Notes: generated by a model not told the origin, from the sequence alone. A stretch of 64,000 nt of DNA from Mesorhizobium onobrychidis (GCF_024707545.1 NZ_CP062229.1:3701501-3765500), one strand, 5' to 3'. Positions 8,413-18,262 are shown, numbered from the stretch's first letter. Program-made: numbers and translations.

Positions 8413-8961
8413 TTAAAAGGTGACGCGGCCGAGCACGCGCAGGCCGTCGCCTTGCGGCTCGACGATCACGGCTTCGCCTTCGCGCGGCGAGATGCCGGTG
8501 AGCGCCATTATGTTTTCCAGATGGGTGACCATGACCACATTGTCGGAGCCGGAATAGGCGCGGATCTCGTTCATGACCGCCTCGAGCTGGGCGGCTTTCT
8601 CGCTGGCGTCGGTCTTCAGCAGGTCAAGCGGGGCGAAGGGTTCGGGCTCTTCTCTGAAAGCCGTGCGGGCCGTGTCGAGGCTGCGGCAATAGCGGCTGGA
8701 CAGCACGCGCTCGACCGGTGCGGCGCGGGCGTCGAAAAGCGCGCCGATCTTGCGCGCCTGCTGCTTGCCGCGCACCGAGAGATTGACCTGGGTGGCGCAT
8801 TTCTCGATGTCGAAATTCGCCGGATCGGTGGTGCCTGTGACCATGGCATGGCGAAGCAGCACGACATGTCCGCCGTCGCGCAACAGCGCCCAGCCGGCTT
8901 CGGTCGCATGGGCCGCGGCGGGAATGACGAGCAGCAATAGAGCCAGCACAGATCGAAGCAT
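8413..8961 (-). CDS. Exported histidine phosphatase family protein
   Basis: A 182-residue protein with a signal peptide (MLRSVLALLLLVIPAAAHA). It carries the phosphoglycerate-mutase-like LLRHA motif with the phosphoacceptor His and a later MVTHLENI motif with the second catalytic His, plus CRSLDTAR. The protein is therefore a periplasmic or secreted phosphatase of the RHG superfamily; the substrate is unknown. I start at the Met of the signal peptide; the upstream extension to 9048 is non-conserved in look. A single gene, divergent from the AEC transporter. Confidence 0.85.
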   Translation of the reverse strand: MLRSVLALLLLVIPAAAHATEAGWALLRDGGHVVLLRHAMVTGTTDPANFDIEKCATQVNLSVRGKQQARKIGALFDARAAPVERVLSSRYCRSLDTARTAFREEPEPFAPLDLLKTDASEKAAQLEAVMNEIRAYSGSDNVVMVTHLENIMALTGISPREGEAVIVEPQGDGLRVLGRVTF

Positions 8962-9128
8962 CAGGCGTCCTTTTCCGGTCACCGGAGGTGGGTTCCGGTG
9001 ACCGCATATAGGGACGGCAAAGCCGGCTGAAAAACAAGGCACGACCAATCCCGGCTGTTTGCGAGAACGGACCGCTTCGCAAGGCGGGACGATTGCGCTG
9101 CAATCCCGGCTCGCCTATCAGGAGAAAA

Positions 9129-10076
9129 ATGTCTCCACTCATCGAAACCGTCCTTTTTGTCTTCGGCCTTGTCGCGCTCGGCTATCTGGCCGGGCTCACC
9201 GGCTATCTGAAGGCCGAGGCGGGCGAGGCCATCGCCGAATTCGCCGTCGGGGTGGCGATGCCACTGCTTCTGTTCCGCACCATGGTCAACGCCGATTTCC
9301 ATGGCACCGCACCCTGGTTGTTCTGGGGAGCCTATTTCGCGGCTGCCGCAGTGACGTGGGCCGCAGGCCACCTGGTCATCACGCGGGTGTTCGGGCGCGA
9401 CGCGCGTGCCGGGGTCGTTGGCGGCGTGTCGTCGGCTTTTTCCAACCTCGTCCTGCTCGGCATCCCGTTCGTCCTCGGCACATTCGGGCCAAGTGGATTC
9501 GAAGTGCTGTCGCTGCTGATTTCCGTGCATCTTCCGACGATGATCATGGCGTCGATCATCCTGTTTGAAATCTTTGGCCGCGGTGACGAGCATGTGCATC
9601 CGCTGCGCATCATCCGGCGCTTCTTTCGAAAGCTGCTCTCCAATCCGCTGATCCTCGGCATCCTGGCTGGATGGGTATGGCGTATCACCGGCCTGCCACT
9701 GCCGGCGCTGGCCGTGCGGCTGGTCGACGCGCTGGCCAACATCGCCGGACCGGTCGCGTTGTTTGCCATGGGGCTTGGCCTGTGCCGTTTCGGCATCTCC
9801 GGCAATGTGCGTCCGGCGCTGGCGCTGTCGGCGCTGAAGCTGATGCTGATGCCGGCCGTCGCGCTCGGCCTGGTCTGGCTGTTCGGCCTGCCGCCGCTGT
9901 CGGCGAAGGTCGCGGTCGTGGCCGCCGCGCTGCCATCCGGGGTCAATTCCTACCTGATTGCGACGCAGTTCAACACCGGCCAGGCACTGGCATCGAACCA
10001 GATGACCATCGCCACCGCCTGTGCGGTCGTCACCACGGCTTTTTGGCTGACGGTGGTGGTCCACGTGTTTGGATAG
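9129..10076 (+). CDS. AEC family transporter (auxin efflux carrier-like permease)
   Basis: A ~315-residue inner-membrane protein with about ten helices in the 5+5 arrangement of the AEC family. It opens MSPLIETVLFVFGLVALGYL and ends with ATACAVVTTAFWLTVVVHVFG. GGAG sits just before the ATG. Bacterial members move organic anions such as malate/malonate or amino acid derivatives; the substrate is not deducible here. Repeated hydrophobic stretches with conserved Pro (NPLILGILAGWVW) in the middle match the family linker region. Single gene. Confidence 0.88.
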   Translation: MSPLIETVLFVFGLVALGYLAGLTGYLKAEAGEAIAEFAVGVAMPLLLFRTMVNADFHGTAPWLFWGAYFAAAAVTWAAGHLVITRVFGRDARAGVVGGVSSAFSNLVLLGIPFVLGTFGPSGFEVLSLLISVHLPTMIMASIILFEIFGRGDEHVHPLRIIRRFFRKLLSNPLILGILAGWVWRITGLPLPALAVRLVDALANIAGPVALFAMGLGLCRFGISGNVRPALALSALKLMLMPAVALGLVWLFGLPPLSAKVAVVAAALPSGVNSYLIATQFNTGQALASNQMTIATACAVVTTAFWLTVVVHVFG

Positions 10077-10149
10077 GCATGTCGATATCTAGGTAATGCC
10101 GGCGAACGGCCTGGTACTTCCGGCACTCATTTACCCAAACGTTACGCTC

Positions 10150-10168
10150 CGTTCCGATTCTCGGAACG
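10150..10168. promoter_or_regulatory. Perfect inverted repeat in the 326-bp gap before gabD
   Basis: CGTTCCGA and TCGGAACG form 8-bp arms around a 3-nt loop. No T-run follows, so it is more likely an operator or mRNA hairpin than a terminator. It lies between the AEC gene and gabD; nothing else is recognisable in 10077-10402. Confidence 0.4.
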
Positions 10169-10402
10169 CACCTTCTCGGCGCGGCCTGACCAGAACCTCA
10201 ACACACCCTCAAGCAACATAGAAGCGCAAATTGGCCTCGCCTTGCGCTGGCCTAAACCCTATATGCCATCTTGCGATTGATTGCGGGGCTTGCCCTAGGT
10301 AAAGAGCAGTGGCTCCAGGCGTGCCGGCATCGATGCCGTTGCGCACGCCCACCAAAGAAATCCAGATAGCGGCCCGTCAGCGCGCCGAACGGAGGCTAGA
10401 CC

Positions 10403-11860
10403 ATGCTTCAGAAAACCAGCCATTTCATGCGCCAGGCCAATCTCATCAACGGCGAATGGGTGCAGGCCGACAGCGGCCAGACGGTCGACGTCAACAATCC
10501 GGCCACCGGCCTCAAGATCGGCACTGTGCCGAAGTCGGGCAAGGTCGAGACGCGCCGCGCCATCGAAGCCGCCGACGCCGCCTTCAAGACATGGCGCAAG
10601 ACCACCGCGCTCGAGCGTTCGAAGCTGTTGCGCAAGCTGCATGACGCAATGATGGACAATCAGGATGCGCTGGCCGAACTGCTCACCATCGAGCAGGGCA
10701 AGTCGCTATTCGAATCAAAGGGCGAGATCGGTTCGGCCGCGTCCTACATCCTGTGGTTCGCCGAAGAAGGCCGCCGCACCTATGGCGATGTCGTGCCGTC
10801 GCCCTGGGCGGACCGCCGCATCTTGGTGACCAAGGAGCCGGTCGGCGTCATCGCCGCCATCACGCCGTGGAATTTCCCGTCCTCGATGCTGGCCCGCAAG
10901 CTCGGCCCAGCACTTGCCGCCGGCTGCACCGCGGTCGTCAAACCGGCGTCGCAGACGCCTTATTCCGGCCTCGCCTGGGGGGCGCTTGCCGAGGAAGTCG
11001 GCTTCCCCAAAGGCGTTATCAACATCCTGACCGGTGCCGCCGGCGAGATCGGCGACGAGATCTGCGCCAACCCGCTGGTCAAGAAGATCACCTTCACCGG
11101 CTCGACCGAGGTCGGCAAGATCCTGATCCAGAAGTCGTCCGTCACCGTCAAGAAGGTATCGATGGAACTCGGCGGCAACGCGCCGTTCCTCGTCTTCGAC
11201 GATGCCGACATCGAGCGTGCCGTCGCCGGCGCAATCACCGCCAAATACCGCAATTCCGGCCAGACCTGCGTCTGCACCAACCGCTTCCTGGTTCAGGCTG
11301 GTGTCTACGACAAGTTCGTCGAACAGCTCGCCGCTGCCAGCAACGAGCTGAAGGTCGGTTCCGGCCTCGACGACGGCGTGCAGCAGGGGCCGCTGATCGA
11401 CGAGAAGGCGGTGGAAAAGGTCGAGGAACTGATCGCCGACGCTACCGCCAAGGGCGGCAAGGTCGTCGCCGGCGGCAAGCGCCATGCACTGGGCGGCTCG
11501 TTCTTCCAGCCGACGGTGATCGCCGACGCGACGCCGAAGATGCGCTTCATGAAGGAAGAGATCTTTGGCCCGGTCGCGCCGGTGTTCAAGTTCGAAACCG
11601 AAGAGGAAGCCGTGGCACTCGCCAACGACACCGAATTCGGCCTCGCCTGCTATTTCTACACCGGCGATCTCGGTCGCGCCTTCCGGGTCATGGAAGGGCT
11701 GAAATACGGCATGGTCGGCGTCAACGAAGGCCTCATCACCACGCCTGAGGCACCGTTCGGCGGCGTCAAGGAATCGGGCCTCGGCAAGGAAGGCGGACAT
11801 CAGGGCATCGAGGATTATCTCGACACCAAATATGTCTGCATCGGCGGCCTCGGCCTCTGA
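10403..11860 (+). CDS. gabD: NADP+-dependent succinate-semialdehyde dehydrogenase
   Basis: A 485-residue aldehyde dehydrogenase that oxidises succinate semialdehyde to succinate, linking GABA breakdown to the TCA cycle. Motifs: ITPWNFP (cofactor site), TFTGSTEVG, catalytic Glu255 in MELGGNAPF and nucleophile Cys289 in GQTCVC. The double-Cys context (CVC) is the one associated with redox control in GabD enzymes. Length is typical of the GabD clade. GGAGGC precedes the ATG. An aldose epimerase gene follows 86 bp downstream; the two are not obviously a pathway. Confidence 0.92.
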   Translation: MLQKTSHFMRQANLINGEWVQADSGQTVDVNNPATGLKIGTVPKSGKVETRRAIEAADAAFKTWRKTTALERSKLLRKLHDAMMDNQDALAELLTIEQGKSLFESKGEIGSAASYILWFAEEGRRTYGDVVPSPWADRRILVTKEPVGVIAAITPWNFPSSMLARKLGPALAAGCTAVVKPASQTPYSGLAWGALAEEVGFPKGVINILTGAAGEIGDEICANPLVKKITFTGSTEVGKILIQKSSVTVKKVSMELGGNAPFLVFDDADIERAVAGAITAKYRNSGQTCVCTNRFLVQAGVYDKFVEQLAAASNELKVGSGLDDGVQQGPLIDEKAVEKVEELIADATAKGGKVVAGGKRHALGGSFFQPTVIADATPKMRFMKEEIFGPVAPVFKFETEEEAVALANDTEFGLACYFYTGDLGRAFRVMEGLKYGMVGVNEGLITTPEAPFGGVKESGLGKEGGHQGIEDYLDTKYVCIGGLGL

Positions 11861-11946
11861 TCGGGGCAGGGTCTGTTGATCGTCAACGGACCCAAACCGG
11901 CCCGAGAGGCCAGGCGGGAATCGATCAATCAACTGGCGTTTCGGAC

Positions 11947-12978
11947 ATGGCGATGAAGGACGGCGAGGTCTTCGGCACGACGCAAGCGGGCGAGGCTATC
12001 CGCCGCTTCAGCATCCGCGGCGGCGGCCTCACCGCCAACATCATCGGGCTGGGCGCCATCATCCAGGATCTGCGCCTGGCCGGCCACGATGCGCCGCTGG
12101 TGCTCGGCTATGACCGTTTCGCACCCTATGAGACGGACACGGCCTTCTTCGGCGCCGTCGTCGGACGCTACGCCAACCGCATCCGCGATGGCCGCTTCAC
12201 CATCGCCGGCCAGCGCTACCAGACCGAGCGCAACTTCCTCGACAAGCACACGCTGCATGGCGGCTCGCAAGGTTTTTCCCGCCGGTCATGGGAGGTTTCG
12301 CTGCATGGCAGGGATTTTGTCACGCTGACGCTGCATGATCCCGACGGCACGATGGGCTTTCCCGGCGCGCTCGACGTGACCTGCACCTACAGGTTGAAAA
12401 TCCCCGGCACGCTCAGCGTCGAGATGACCGCCACCTGCGAGGAGCCGACGCTGTGCAACCTCACCCAGCATTCCTATTTCAACCTGGATGACGGCGGCGC
12501 TGGCGACATCCTCGACCACCGGCTGATGCTGAACGCCGGCGCCTATCTTCCAGTCGATGGCGACCTGATCCCGACCGGCGTGGTGAAGCCGGTCGACGGC
12601 ACGCCGTTCGATTTCCGCCAAGCGCGGCCGCTGCGCATGGAGAGTGAGGGCAGCCAGCTCCCCTACGACCAGAATTTCTGCCTTGCCCCGACGCGCGGGC
12701 CGCTCAGGCTGGCGTCGTGGGCGCAGGGTGCGAATTCCGGCGTCGAGATGGAGCTCTGGACCACGGAACCGGGCGTCCAGCTTTATACCGGCCAGTATCT
12801 GGCGCCGCCTTCGCCGGGGCTCGAGGGATGTCATTACAAGGCTTTTTCGGGCTTTTGCCTGGAGCCGCAGGTCTGGCCGGACGCGCCGAACCGGCCGTAT
12901 TTCCCGCAGGCCACGCTATGGCCGGGCCAGATCTACCATCATGTGACGGAATACCGGTTCCGATTGCCTGGCGCCTGA
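11947..12978 (+). CDS. galM: Aldose 1-epimerase
   Basis: A 343-residue galactose mutarotase-like enzyme that interconverts alpha and beta anomers of aldoses. Family signatures are present: GRYANRI near residue 75, HGG (KHTLHGG) and the NLTQHSYFNL motif with a catalytic His, and a C-terminal FSGFCLEPQ with the catalytic Glu. Cytosolic; no signal peptide. It begins MAMKDGEVFG, with a second ATG two codons later. Same strand as gabD but likely a separate unit. Confidence 0.9.
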   Translation: MAMKDGEVFGTTQAGEAIRRFSIRGGGLTANIIGLGAIIQDLRLAGHDAPLVLGYDRFAPYETDTAFFGAVVGRYANRIRDGRFTIAGQRYQTERNFLDKHTLHGGSQGFSRRSWEVSLHGRDFVTLTLHDPDGTMGFPGALDVTCTYRLKIPGTLSVEMTATCEEPTLCNLTQHSYFNLDDGGAGDILDHRLMLNAGAYLPVDGDLIPTGVVKPVDGTPFDFRQARPLRMESEGSQLPYDQNFCLAPTRGPLRLASWAQGANSGVEMELWTTEPGVQLYTGQYLAPPSPGLEGCHYKAFSGFCLEPQVWPDAPNRPYFPQATLWPGQIYHHVTEYRFRLPGA

Positions 12979-13325
12979 CGCCGGAAGCCGGTACCGGTCC
13001 TTTGCGCGTCCTTTGAACGCGCGACGCTCTCGGATCGCAACCCAATCACTGTCAGCGATCGAATTCGGACGCTCCTCGGACATTTGAAGCCGATAGTGGT
13101 ATGCGAGCGTCCGCCAAGTTGTCGGCGAAGCGGCGGGGAACGGGGTACGTCTGACCCGACTTGGACGACCAGTGGACACTGGCTTCGCCGGCTCTAGCTT
13201 TCGCACGAAGCGGACTTCGTTTGGAGGAAATCAACCACTCGTCCCGAACCTCCTGCTCGAAGCGATGTCGCGGCGGCCCTCAGCGCGCTTCCCGTCGGTT
13301 CAAGGTTGCCAAGGATGATAGACCA
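12979..13325. other. Gene-free stretch
   Basis: About 350 bp between the aldose epimerase and the frameshifted exported protein. I see no coding signal, repeat or clear promoter in it. Confidence 0.4.
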
Positions 13326-13825
13326 GTGACGACGACATTTATCGCAAGACTGTTTCTCGCTGCGGCGGTGCTTTCTCACGGCGCAGTTGCGCATGCTGGA
13401 GAAGCCGAATTTCTGGAATCCATGGACGGCAATTGGGGCGGAAGGGGTACGATCAAGGTCCGCGCCAATTCTTCTCCTGCAGATTTATCTCCGACACTAC
13501 CGCCACTTCGCTTTCACTCGACGGAAGATGTGCTGGTCCGATGGGCCTCTCCCGTGCAATCGGGGCAGTCATAAGAACAAGTGGTGCCACATATAGGGGC
13601 TCTTACCGTGGCGCGGGCACGGGCGTCGCCGGCCTGAACGGAAAGCGCTCGGGCAACATGATCAGGCTCGCCATTCGTTGGGCCAAGGAAGTCAATGGCG
13701 ACCGCAGCGCCAGAATGACGATCGAGAAAATTGGCAGCAACGGCATGCGTCTTACGACGATCGATACTGATCCGAAGACCGGCAAGAGCGTTGTCACCAG
13801 CCAGATAACTTTGCGCCGCCTTTAG
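13326..13825 (+). pseudogene. Frameshifted exported protein, unknown function
   Basis: The 5' part starts at GTG 13326 (AAGGA upstream) with a signal peptide (TTTFIARLFLAAAVLSHGAVAHA) and continues GEAEFLESMDGNWGGRGTIKV to about NSSP. The rest is one frame away: CRFISDTTATSLSL, then AGTGVAGLNGKRSGN and TTIDTDPKTGKSVVTSQI to the stop at 13825. The two halves read as one ~165-residue periplasmic protein interrupted near 13465-13485. A short deletion is likely, as the join lacks a few residues. It could be a true pseudogene or a sequence error. Confidence 0.65.
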
Positions 13826-14632
13826 CGTCGGCCCAAAATCCCGGCCCGAACGTCGAAGTCTTCGCATGACTGGCACACTGCGCCCACGATTCTACGCTAC
13901 CGGTCACAAAGAAGTCCGGGGCTCGGGCTCACCTCTCGGCAACGCGGCCATCGGAACGGGGATCTAAAGGCATCGCCAACTAGGATACCCGTCTGAACAC
14001 GCCACTGGGGCGCAACCGCGACCGTCAGCGTGATCGCGGGACGACGGCTTTCAGGAGCGGCAGCGCTGATCTCAACGTCCGAGATTAGGCGAGGCGCAAA
14101 GCGGATATCCCTGCTGATATCCAGGGGCTGTCAACGCTGCGTCAACGCAAGCGCCGGCCCCGAAGCCGTCGCCCGACAAGGTTGCGCTCGGCCACCTGAT
14201 CCAGAATGACCGCTCGACGCCGCTTGCTGGTCGACGGCTATCGGTTCATCCTTGGTGAATACCCTGGCCGTGAGGGATGATTAGCCAGATCGCACCCTCA
14301 CGGCCCATAGCGAGGTCTTGTTCGATGGACGGTCCGGATCACCGCAAGCGCCGCGGTGGTTGCAACGATTCCGGCTCTCTTTAACGGCCGCGATGCAATG
14401 AGGCCCAAAGTCGCTCTTGCTGGTAGTTCTGGACGATTGGTAGAGCCATCTCATCGCCCTACCTTCGGGGAGGCTGTTGCCGGGGCATCATTCTTACGAC
14501 AGAATGCCTCTCCCGACCATCAACCGACAGTTAAACTGTCTAGGTGTGTCTTTCATGCACTAGCTGCGGTGTAATCCCCCGTTAGGGTTTGCGTGTTATA
14601 CGTTGAACCGATTCGCCCGAGGGGAATATGTG
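13826..14632. other. Gene-poor stretch
   Basis: About 800 bp without a convincing gene. A motif around 14032-14075 (GACGACGGCTTTCAGGAGCG) resembles one near 43188-43215, hinting at old repeat debris. Short frames here lack ribosome binding sites and family signals. Confidence 0.35.
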
Positions 14633-14779
14633 ATGAGCAGAATTCTAATCGCAGTGGTCGCGGCGCTCGCCGTCAGCAGCCTGAGCGGCTGCGCAAATAT
14701 GGACATCGGCAAAGGGAAGGGGAAGGCTCCGCCGCCTGTCGTCGTCGAAGAGCCGGCACCGGCGCCTGTGTACAAGTAA
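14633..14779 (+). CDS. Small lipoprotein, 48 aa
   Basis: MSRILIAVVAALAVSSLSGC is a lipoprotein signal peptide with the lipobox LSGC at Cys20. The mature peptide is 29 residues: a Lys/Gly stretch (GKGKGKAPPP) then VVVEEPAPAPVYK. GAGGGGAATAT precedes the ATG (a GTG directly upstream is an alternative). Probably anchored in the outer membrane; function unknown. A hairpin follows 24 bp after the stop. Confidence 0.75.
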   Translation: MSRILIAVVAALAVSSLSGCANMDIGKGKGKAPPPVVVEEPAPAPVYK

Positions 14780-14802
14780 TATCGGCTTCGGCCGGCTTGG
14801 GG

Positions 14803-14823
14803 GAAAGGACCGCTGGCCCTTTC
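14803..14823 (+). terminator. Hairpin after the small lipoprotein gene
   Basis: GAAAGGACC and GGCCCTTTC pair with one mismatch around a GCT loop, 24 bp after the lipoprotein stop codon. The downstream T-run is weak, so termination is likely but not certain. Confidence 0.5.
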
Positions 14824-14927
14824 TCCATCCATCAGCAATCCAGATCGGGCGACTCTACGGCTCGGTCGTGAGGTCCGCAGTGGCGGGGCAGGACCCGCTT
14901 TTGATCTGCGCTCCTCGGAGTTTGGGA

Positions 14928-15101
14928 ATGACGCTTGTAAGTGGCCGTTCACTGTTTGTGGCCCTGCTCGCGCTCGCGGCGGCGTCATGCCAATCGCAAT
15001 CGTAGGATAAACCTCAACTGAATTTCACGTCCGATGAACGGACCCTGGCGGCTGCCGGGGCGCCGACGAGCACAGTGAATTCAGCAGAAGGCCGGTACTG
15101 A
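14928..15101 (+). pseudogene. Small lipoprotein gene interrupted by an in-frame TAG
   Basis: ATG at 14928 reads MTLVSGRSLFVALLALAAAS then C, a lipoprotein signal with lipobox AASC, followed by QSQS and a TAG at 15003-15005. The same frame continues without another stop as DKPQLNFTSDERTLAAAGAP and ends ...NSAEGRY at TGA 15099. The downstream part keeps a protein-like composition, so a ~57-residue lipoprotein appears to carry a nonsense mutation. It abuts an IS1182-like remnant at its 3' end. Confidence 0.5.
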
Positions 15102-15106
15102 AGCGA

Positions 15107-15500
15107 TCATGGGTGCGCTCGATCATCGTGCGCGCCGCACCGACCTCTGCCTGTCTGATGGCGCGGCTTGCCTCGACATCGACAATGATCGCGTGATCGC
15201 GGTCGATCAGATAGTTCGTGGCATAGGCGAAGAAAGCATGGCCCTTGAGCGCTCCCGTCCACTGCGCCGCCGGGTCCGACTTCGATACGAACTTTGGCTT
15301 CACCTCGCTGGCCGCGCCCCCAGGCCGCGTCATCAAGCGTGTCTAGGTACTCTCTGACCGAGCGGCGTGTCGCCGCCATCGTTTCCCAGTCGACCTCTTC
15401 CGAGCCCTCCGCCGAGCGCTGCTTGTTTGCATGCGCCTTGATCAGGCTCGCGTCGGTCGCGAAGGCGTGCCTGCGCTGCGTCGATCGCGAGGCGCCTGAC
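15107..15500 (-). pseudogene. IS1182-family transposase remnant
   Basis: The minus strand encodes fragments of a DDE transposase: DASLIKAHANKQRS, then TRRSVREYLDTLDDAAWG, and after a one-base frameshift VKPKFVSKSDPAAQWTGALK and FFAYATNYLIDRDHAIIVDV to ARTMIERTHDRF. Both ends are missing and there is an in-frame stop near 15500, so it is inactive. No terminal repeats found. The homology is by motif recall, with good confidence for family level. Confidence 0.7.
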
Positions 15501-15799
15501 TACAAGACGTGAAACAAGCGGTGCCGAAGGTCGTCCTTCATCTTGTGGTCGGCAGTGACAAGCCGCGTACAAAGTGCGACGTTGCAAACCTCCGGCATGA
15601 GGCACCGACGCGGGGGTTGCCCTTCGGATGATGTCGAGTTTTCATCGGTTCCCTGACGAGAACCGCCTCGACATCAGCGGCTGACCTCCGTTCCTGCCTG
15701 TGATATGGTTAGTTACTTTCCCTGCCGAAGGGAAATGCGCCAAACCTCGGTCCCTCGGCAGTGACACGTCCCACTGGACGCCAGGGAGGAGCGCCTGCA

Positions 15800-16597
15800 A
15801 TGACAAGCAAGTCACGAAACCTATTAATGCCTTTTCAGGTGTCCGCCGCAGCGCTGGTCCTGGCAACTGGATTGGGAGGGTCCGCCAGAGCCGATGACGC
15901 GGAGGCCAGGCACCTGCTCAAGGCGATGTCGGACTACCTCGCAGCGCAGAAGGCTATATCGTTCGGATACGACACCAACCTCGAGGTCGTCACCAAGGAT
16001 GACCAGAAGCTTCTGCTGGCGAGTTCCGGCGCGGTCGATCTCGCCCGGCCCGACAAGTTCCGCGGCAGCCGCCACGGCGGGTTTGCCAATGTCGAAATGG
16101 TCTTTGACGGCAAGACGCTGACGCTGCTGGGCAAGGACGCCAATCTCTACACGCAGGTCGATGTGCCCGGCACGCTCGATCACCTGGTCAACGAATTGCG
16201 GGACAAGTACCATCGGCCGGTTCCCGGCGCCGACCTTCTGCTGTCGAACGTCTACGACGAGCTGATGCGCGACGTCACTGATGTCAAGGATCTCGGCAGC
16301 GGCGTGATCGGCGGCACGGAATGCGATCATCTGGCGTTTCGAACCAAGGAAGTCGATTGGCAGATCTGGATCGCGCAGGGCGAGCATCCCTATCCCTGCC
16401 GCTATGTCATCACGTCCAACGCAGTCGACCAGGGTCCGCAATACAGCATTCAGATCAGCGACTGGAAAACCGGCGCTGATGTTGCCGCGGACGATTTCGC
16501 CTTCAAGGCGCCGGACGGTGCCAAGAAGGTCGATCTGAAGGAACTTGTCGACTTCGATGAACTGCCCACACATCTTTCGCCAGGAGCCGCCAAATGA
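15800..16597 (+). CDS. DUF2092 exported protein
   Basis: A ~265-residue periplasmic protein with a signal peptide (MTSKSRNLLMPFQVSAAALV ... ARA, cut before DDAEA). The fold family is LolA/LolB-like (DUF2092): it opens with ARHLLKAMSDYLAAQKAISF and contains beta-rich repeats with conserved DKFRGSRHGGF and GGTECDHLAFRTKEVDWQIW. A predicted lipid- or hydrophobe-carrier role is inference from fold. AGGGAGGA precedes the ATG. It overlaps the next small gene by 4 bp (ATGA). Confidence 0.82.
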   Translation: MTSKSRNLLMPFQVSAAALVLATGLGGSARADDAEARHLLKAMSDYLAAQKAISFGYDTNLEVVTKDDQKLLLASSGAVDLARPDKFRGSRHGGFANVEMVFDGKTLTLLGKDANLYTQVDVPGTLDHLVNELRDKYHRPVPGADLLLSNVYDELMRDVTDVKDLGSGVIGGTECDHLAFRTKEVDWQIWIAQGEHPYPCRYVITSNAVDQGPQYSIQISDWKTGADVAADDFAFKAPDGAKKVDLKELVDFDELPTHLSPGAAK

Positions 16598-16803
16598 CCG
16601 TGTCGAGAAAACTGAGAATCGTCGTGCTCGCCGGAGCCGTTGGACTGTTCGGGCTTGAAGCCTCGCAGCAGCTAGCGCTTCCCGGCTTTAGCAGCCTTGT
16701 CTCCAGCGCCGAGGCCAGGGTCGGGCGTCCCCTGACGCCGGTCAGTGTCGCCGGGGTGGCGCGGCGGTCGGTGCGGCGTTGCGCGGCCGGAGTGACCTGC
16801 TGA
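16594..16803 (+). CDS. Small exported protein, probably truncated
   Basis: A 69-residue protein starting in the ATGA overlap with the DUF2092 gene, so translationally coupled. It has an N-terminal signal/anchor (KLRIVVLAGAVGLFGLEASQ) and ends abruptly after RPLTPVSVAGVARRSVRRCA. From memory, relatives beside DUF2092 genes continue with a Cys/Tyr-rich C-terminal half that is absent here. I therefore suspect a 3' truncation. Function unknown. Confidence 0.55.
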   Translation: MTVSRKLRIVVLAGAVGLFGLEASQQLALPGFSSLVSSAEARVGRPLTPVSVAGVARRSVRRCAAGVTC

Positions 16804-17002
16804 AGACCTGAACGAAAAAGTGCGGTCGGCGTCCTGATCGGACTTCGGAGAACGGGTTGCTGTCACGGTCGAAAGCAACCACGATCCTCGCGAAGCCTGG
16901 CGCGGCGCGCCATCTCATCCACACTTGCCTCATCCTTCGTTTACGCAATTTCCAGCTTGTAGCCGATGTAGGCCTTGGAAAATTGCCACAAAAGATCCGC
17001 TA

Positions 17003-17640
17003 CTAGACTAGCAGAACCACGACGCCGTGCAGGAGGCCCTCCACCAACCGCGACCATGGTTGACTGGACCGCCCGACGAAAACCAGCCAGCCTACGGCCG
17101 CCGCTATCACGAGCGCCGGAGCTCCCCGGACGATCAGTACCTTAGAAGCGTGCTGGCGAGCGTGACCGATCCGCATTTGCTGGCGAGAGTTTGCGCTGCG
17201 CGACCCTACCCCGGTGACAATTTTCGGTAGCAGGAGGGCGTAGATGCCGATCCACAGCAGGCCCCGCACCTCTCCGACCCAAAGAAGCCAGAGCACGACC
17301 AGATAGATAGTCAGCAGCCATGGTCGGACGTCATAGGGCCCCGACCGTCATGTCGGGCTTTCGCCAGACGATTTCGATTGCCATCGCGAGCAGCCCGAGC
17401 CCAAGCCGGTATGCTGCCCGCCGCGTGACGTCGGCCGAAAATGCCAGCAATGGCATCAGGCTGACCGTCGCCCAGCCGAAGAGCTTTCAGCCGCCGAACC
17501 CAGAAATTCGCATCGTCGTCGCTGAGCCGTATCAAGCCAAGCGTCCGCTCTTCAGTAGGCGGATCCGGATCCGCACCGGCCGCAAGCAGCAATCCGCCGC
17601 GTTTCGTCAGGACACGAAACACGATGAGGACCAGAAGGTG
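17003..17640 (-). pseudogene. Decayed membrane-protein gene(s)
   Basis: Minus-strand frames show membrane-protein pieces in different phases: LFGWATVSLMPLLAFSADV followed by YRLGLGLLAMAIEIVW, then WLLTIYLVVLWLLWVGEVRG and LIVRGAPALVIAAAVGWLVF. Stops and frame changes separate them. They read like one or two small integral membrane proteins that have lost their frame. Family not recognised. The remainder of 16804-18262 has no other supportable gene. Confidence 0.35.
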
Positions 17641-18262
17641 GTATGCAAACGATCACGACAGTTATCCATCTGATTTTCTTTTGGTGTTGAACAGCGAACA
17701 CGGTAGCGGTTCACACATCGCTTGTCGCAGCACCAGTGGGCGGCATTCGAACAAGCGCCTCAGCCAAGCCCGCGTCCGGGCCAATGGCGCGGCTGCGGCT
17801 CATACCAAAGCGATGGCCGCGCGCCCGATGGCGTCGTTGCCATCAATCCGCAGCGCGAATAGATAGCGAAGGTAAGAATTTCAACGGCGCCCCCAGCGGG
17901 CCGTGGCCCCCTGACAATGAGGGTGTACGATAGTTTCAACGGCGCGTACAGCAGGGAGCTTCTGTCTGTCGCGCTAAAAATCGACTTACATGTCCCACAC
18001 GGGCGCTCAGGGACAACGCGAGGCCATACCCATGAAGGGCGATTCTCTCTCGCAAGAAGTCCGCGGCCCACGCGTGGACGCTTTGCATGCCAGCGACCTT
18101 GTCCAAGCCTGCCAGTCGACCTCTGCGTCCCTCACGCAGTAAGGGATCTTACACCGCGCCAGGAAACGGCCCGATACGGCAGGGGCGGTATGCAGCTAGT
18201 AAGATATTACTGTCGAGATCGGTGATCCACCGCTTACCTTTTGTTGACGCCGGACAATTGGC

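Noticed and set aside
14356..14574. 72-codon plus-strand frame
   Set aside because: No ribosome binding site, no signal or domain; lies in a gene-poor stretch.
15003..15005. TAG read as pyrrolysine or programmed readthrough
   Set aside because: No pyrrolysine machinery expected in this group and no readthrough signal seen; a nonsense mutation is simpler.
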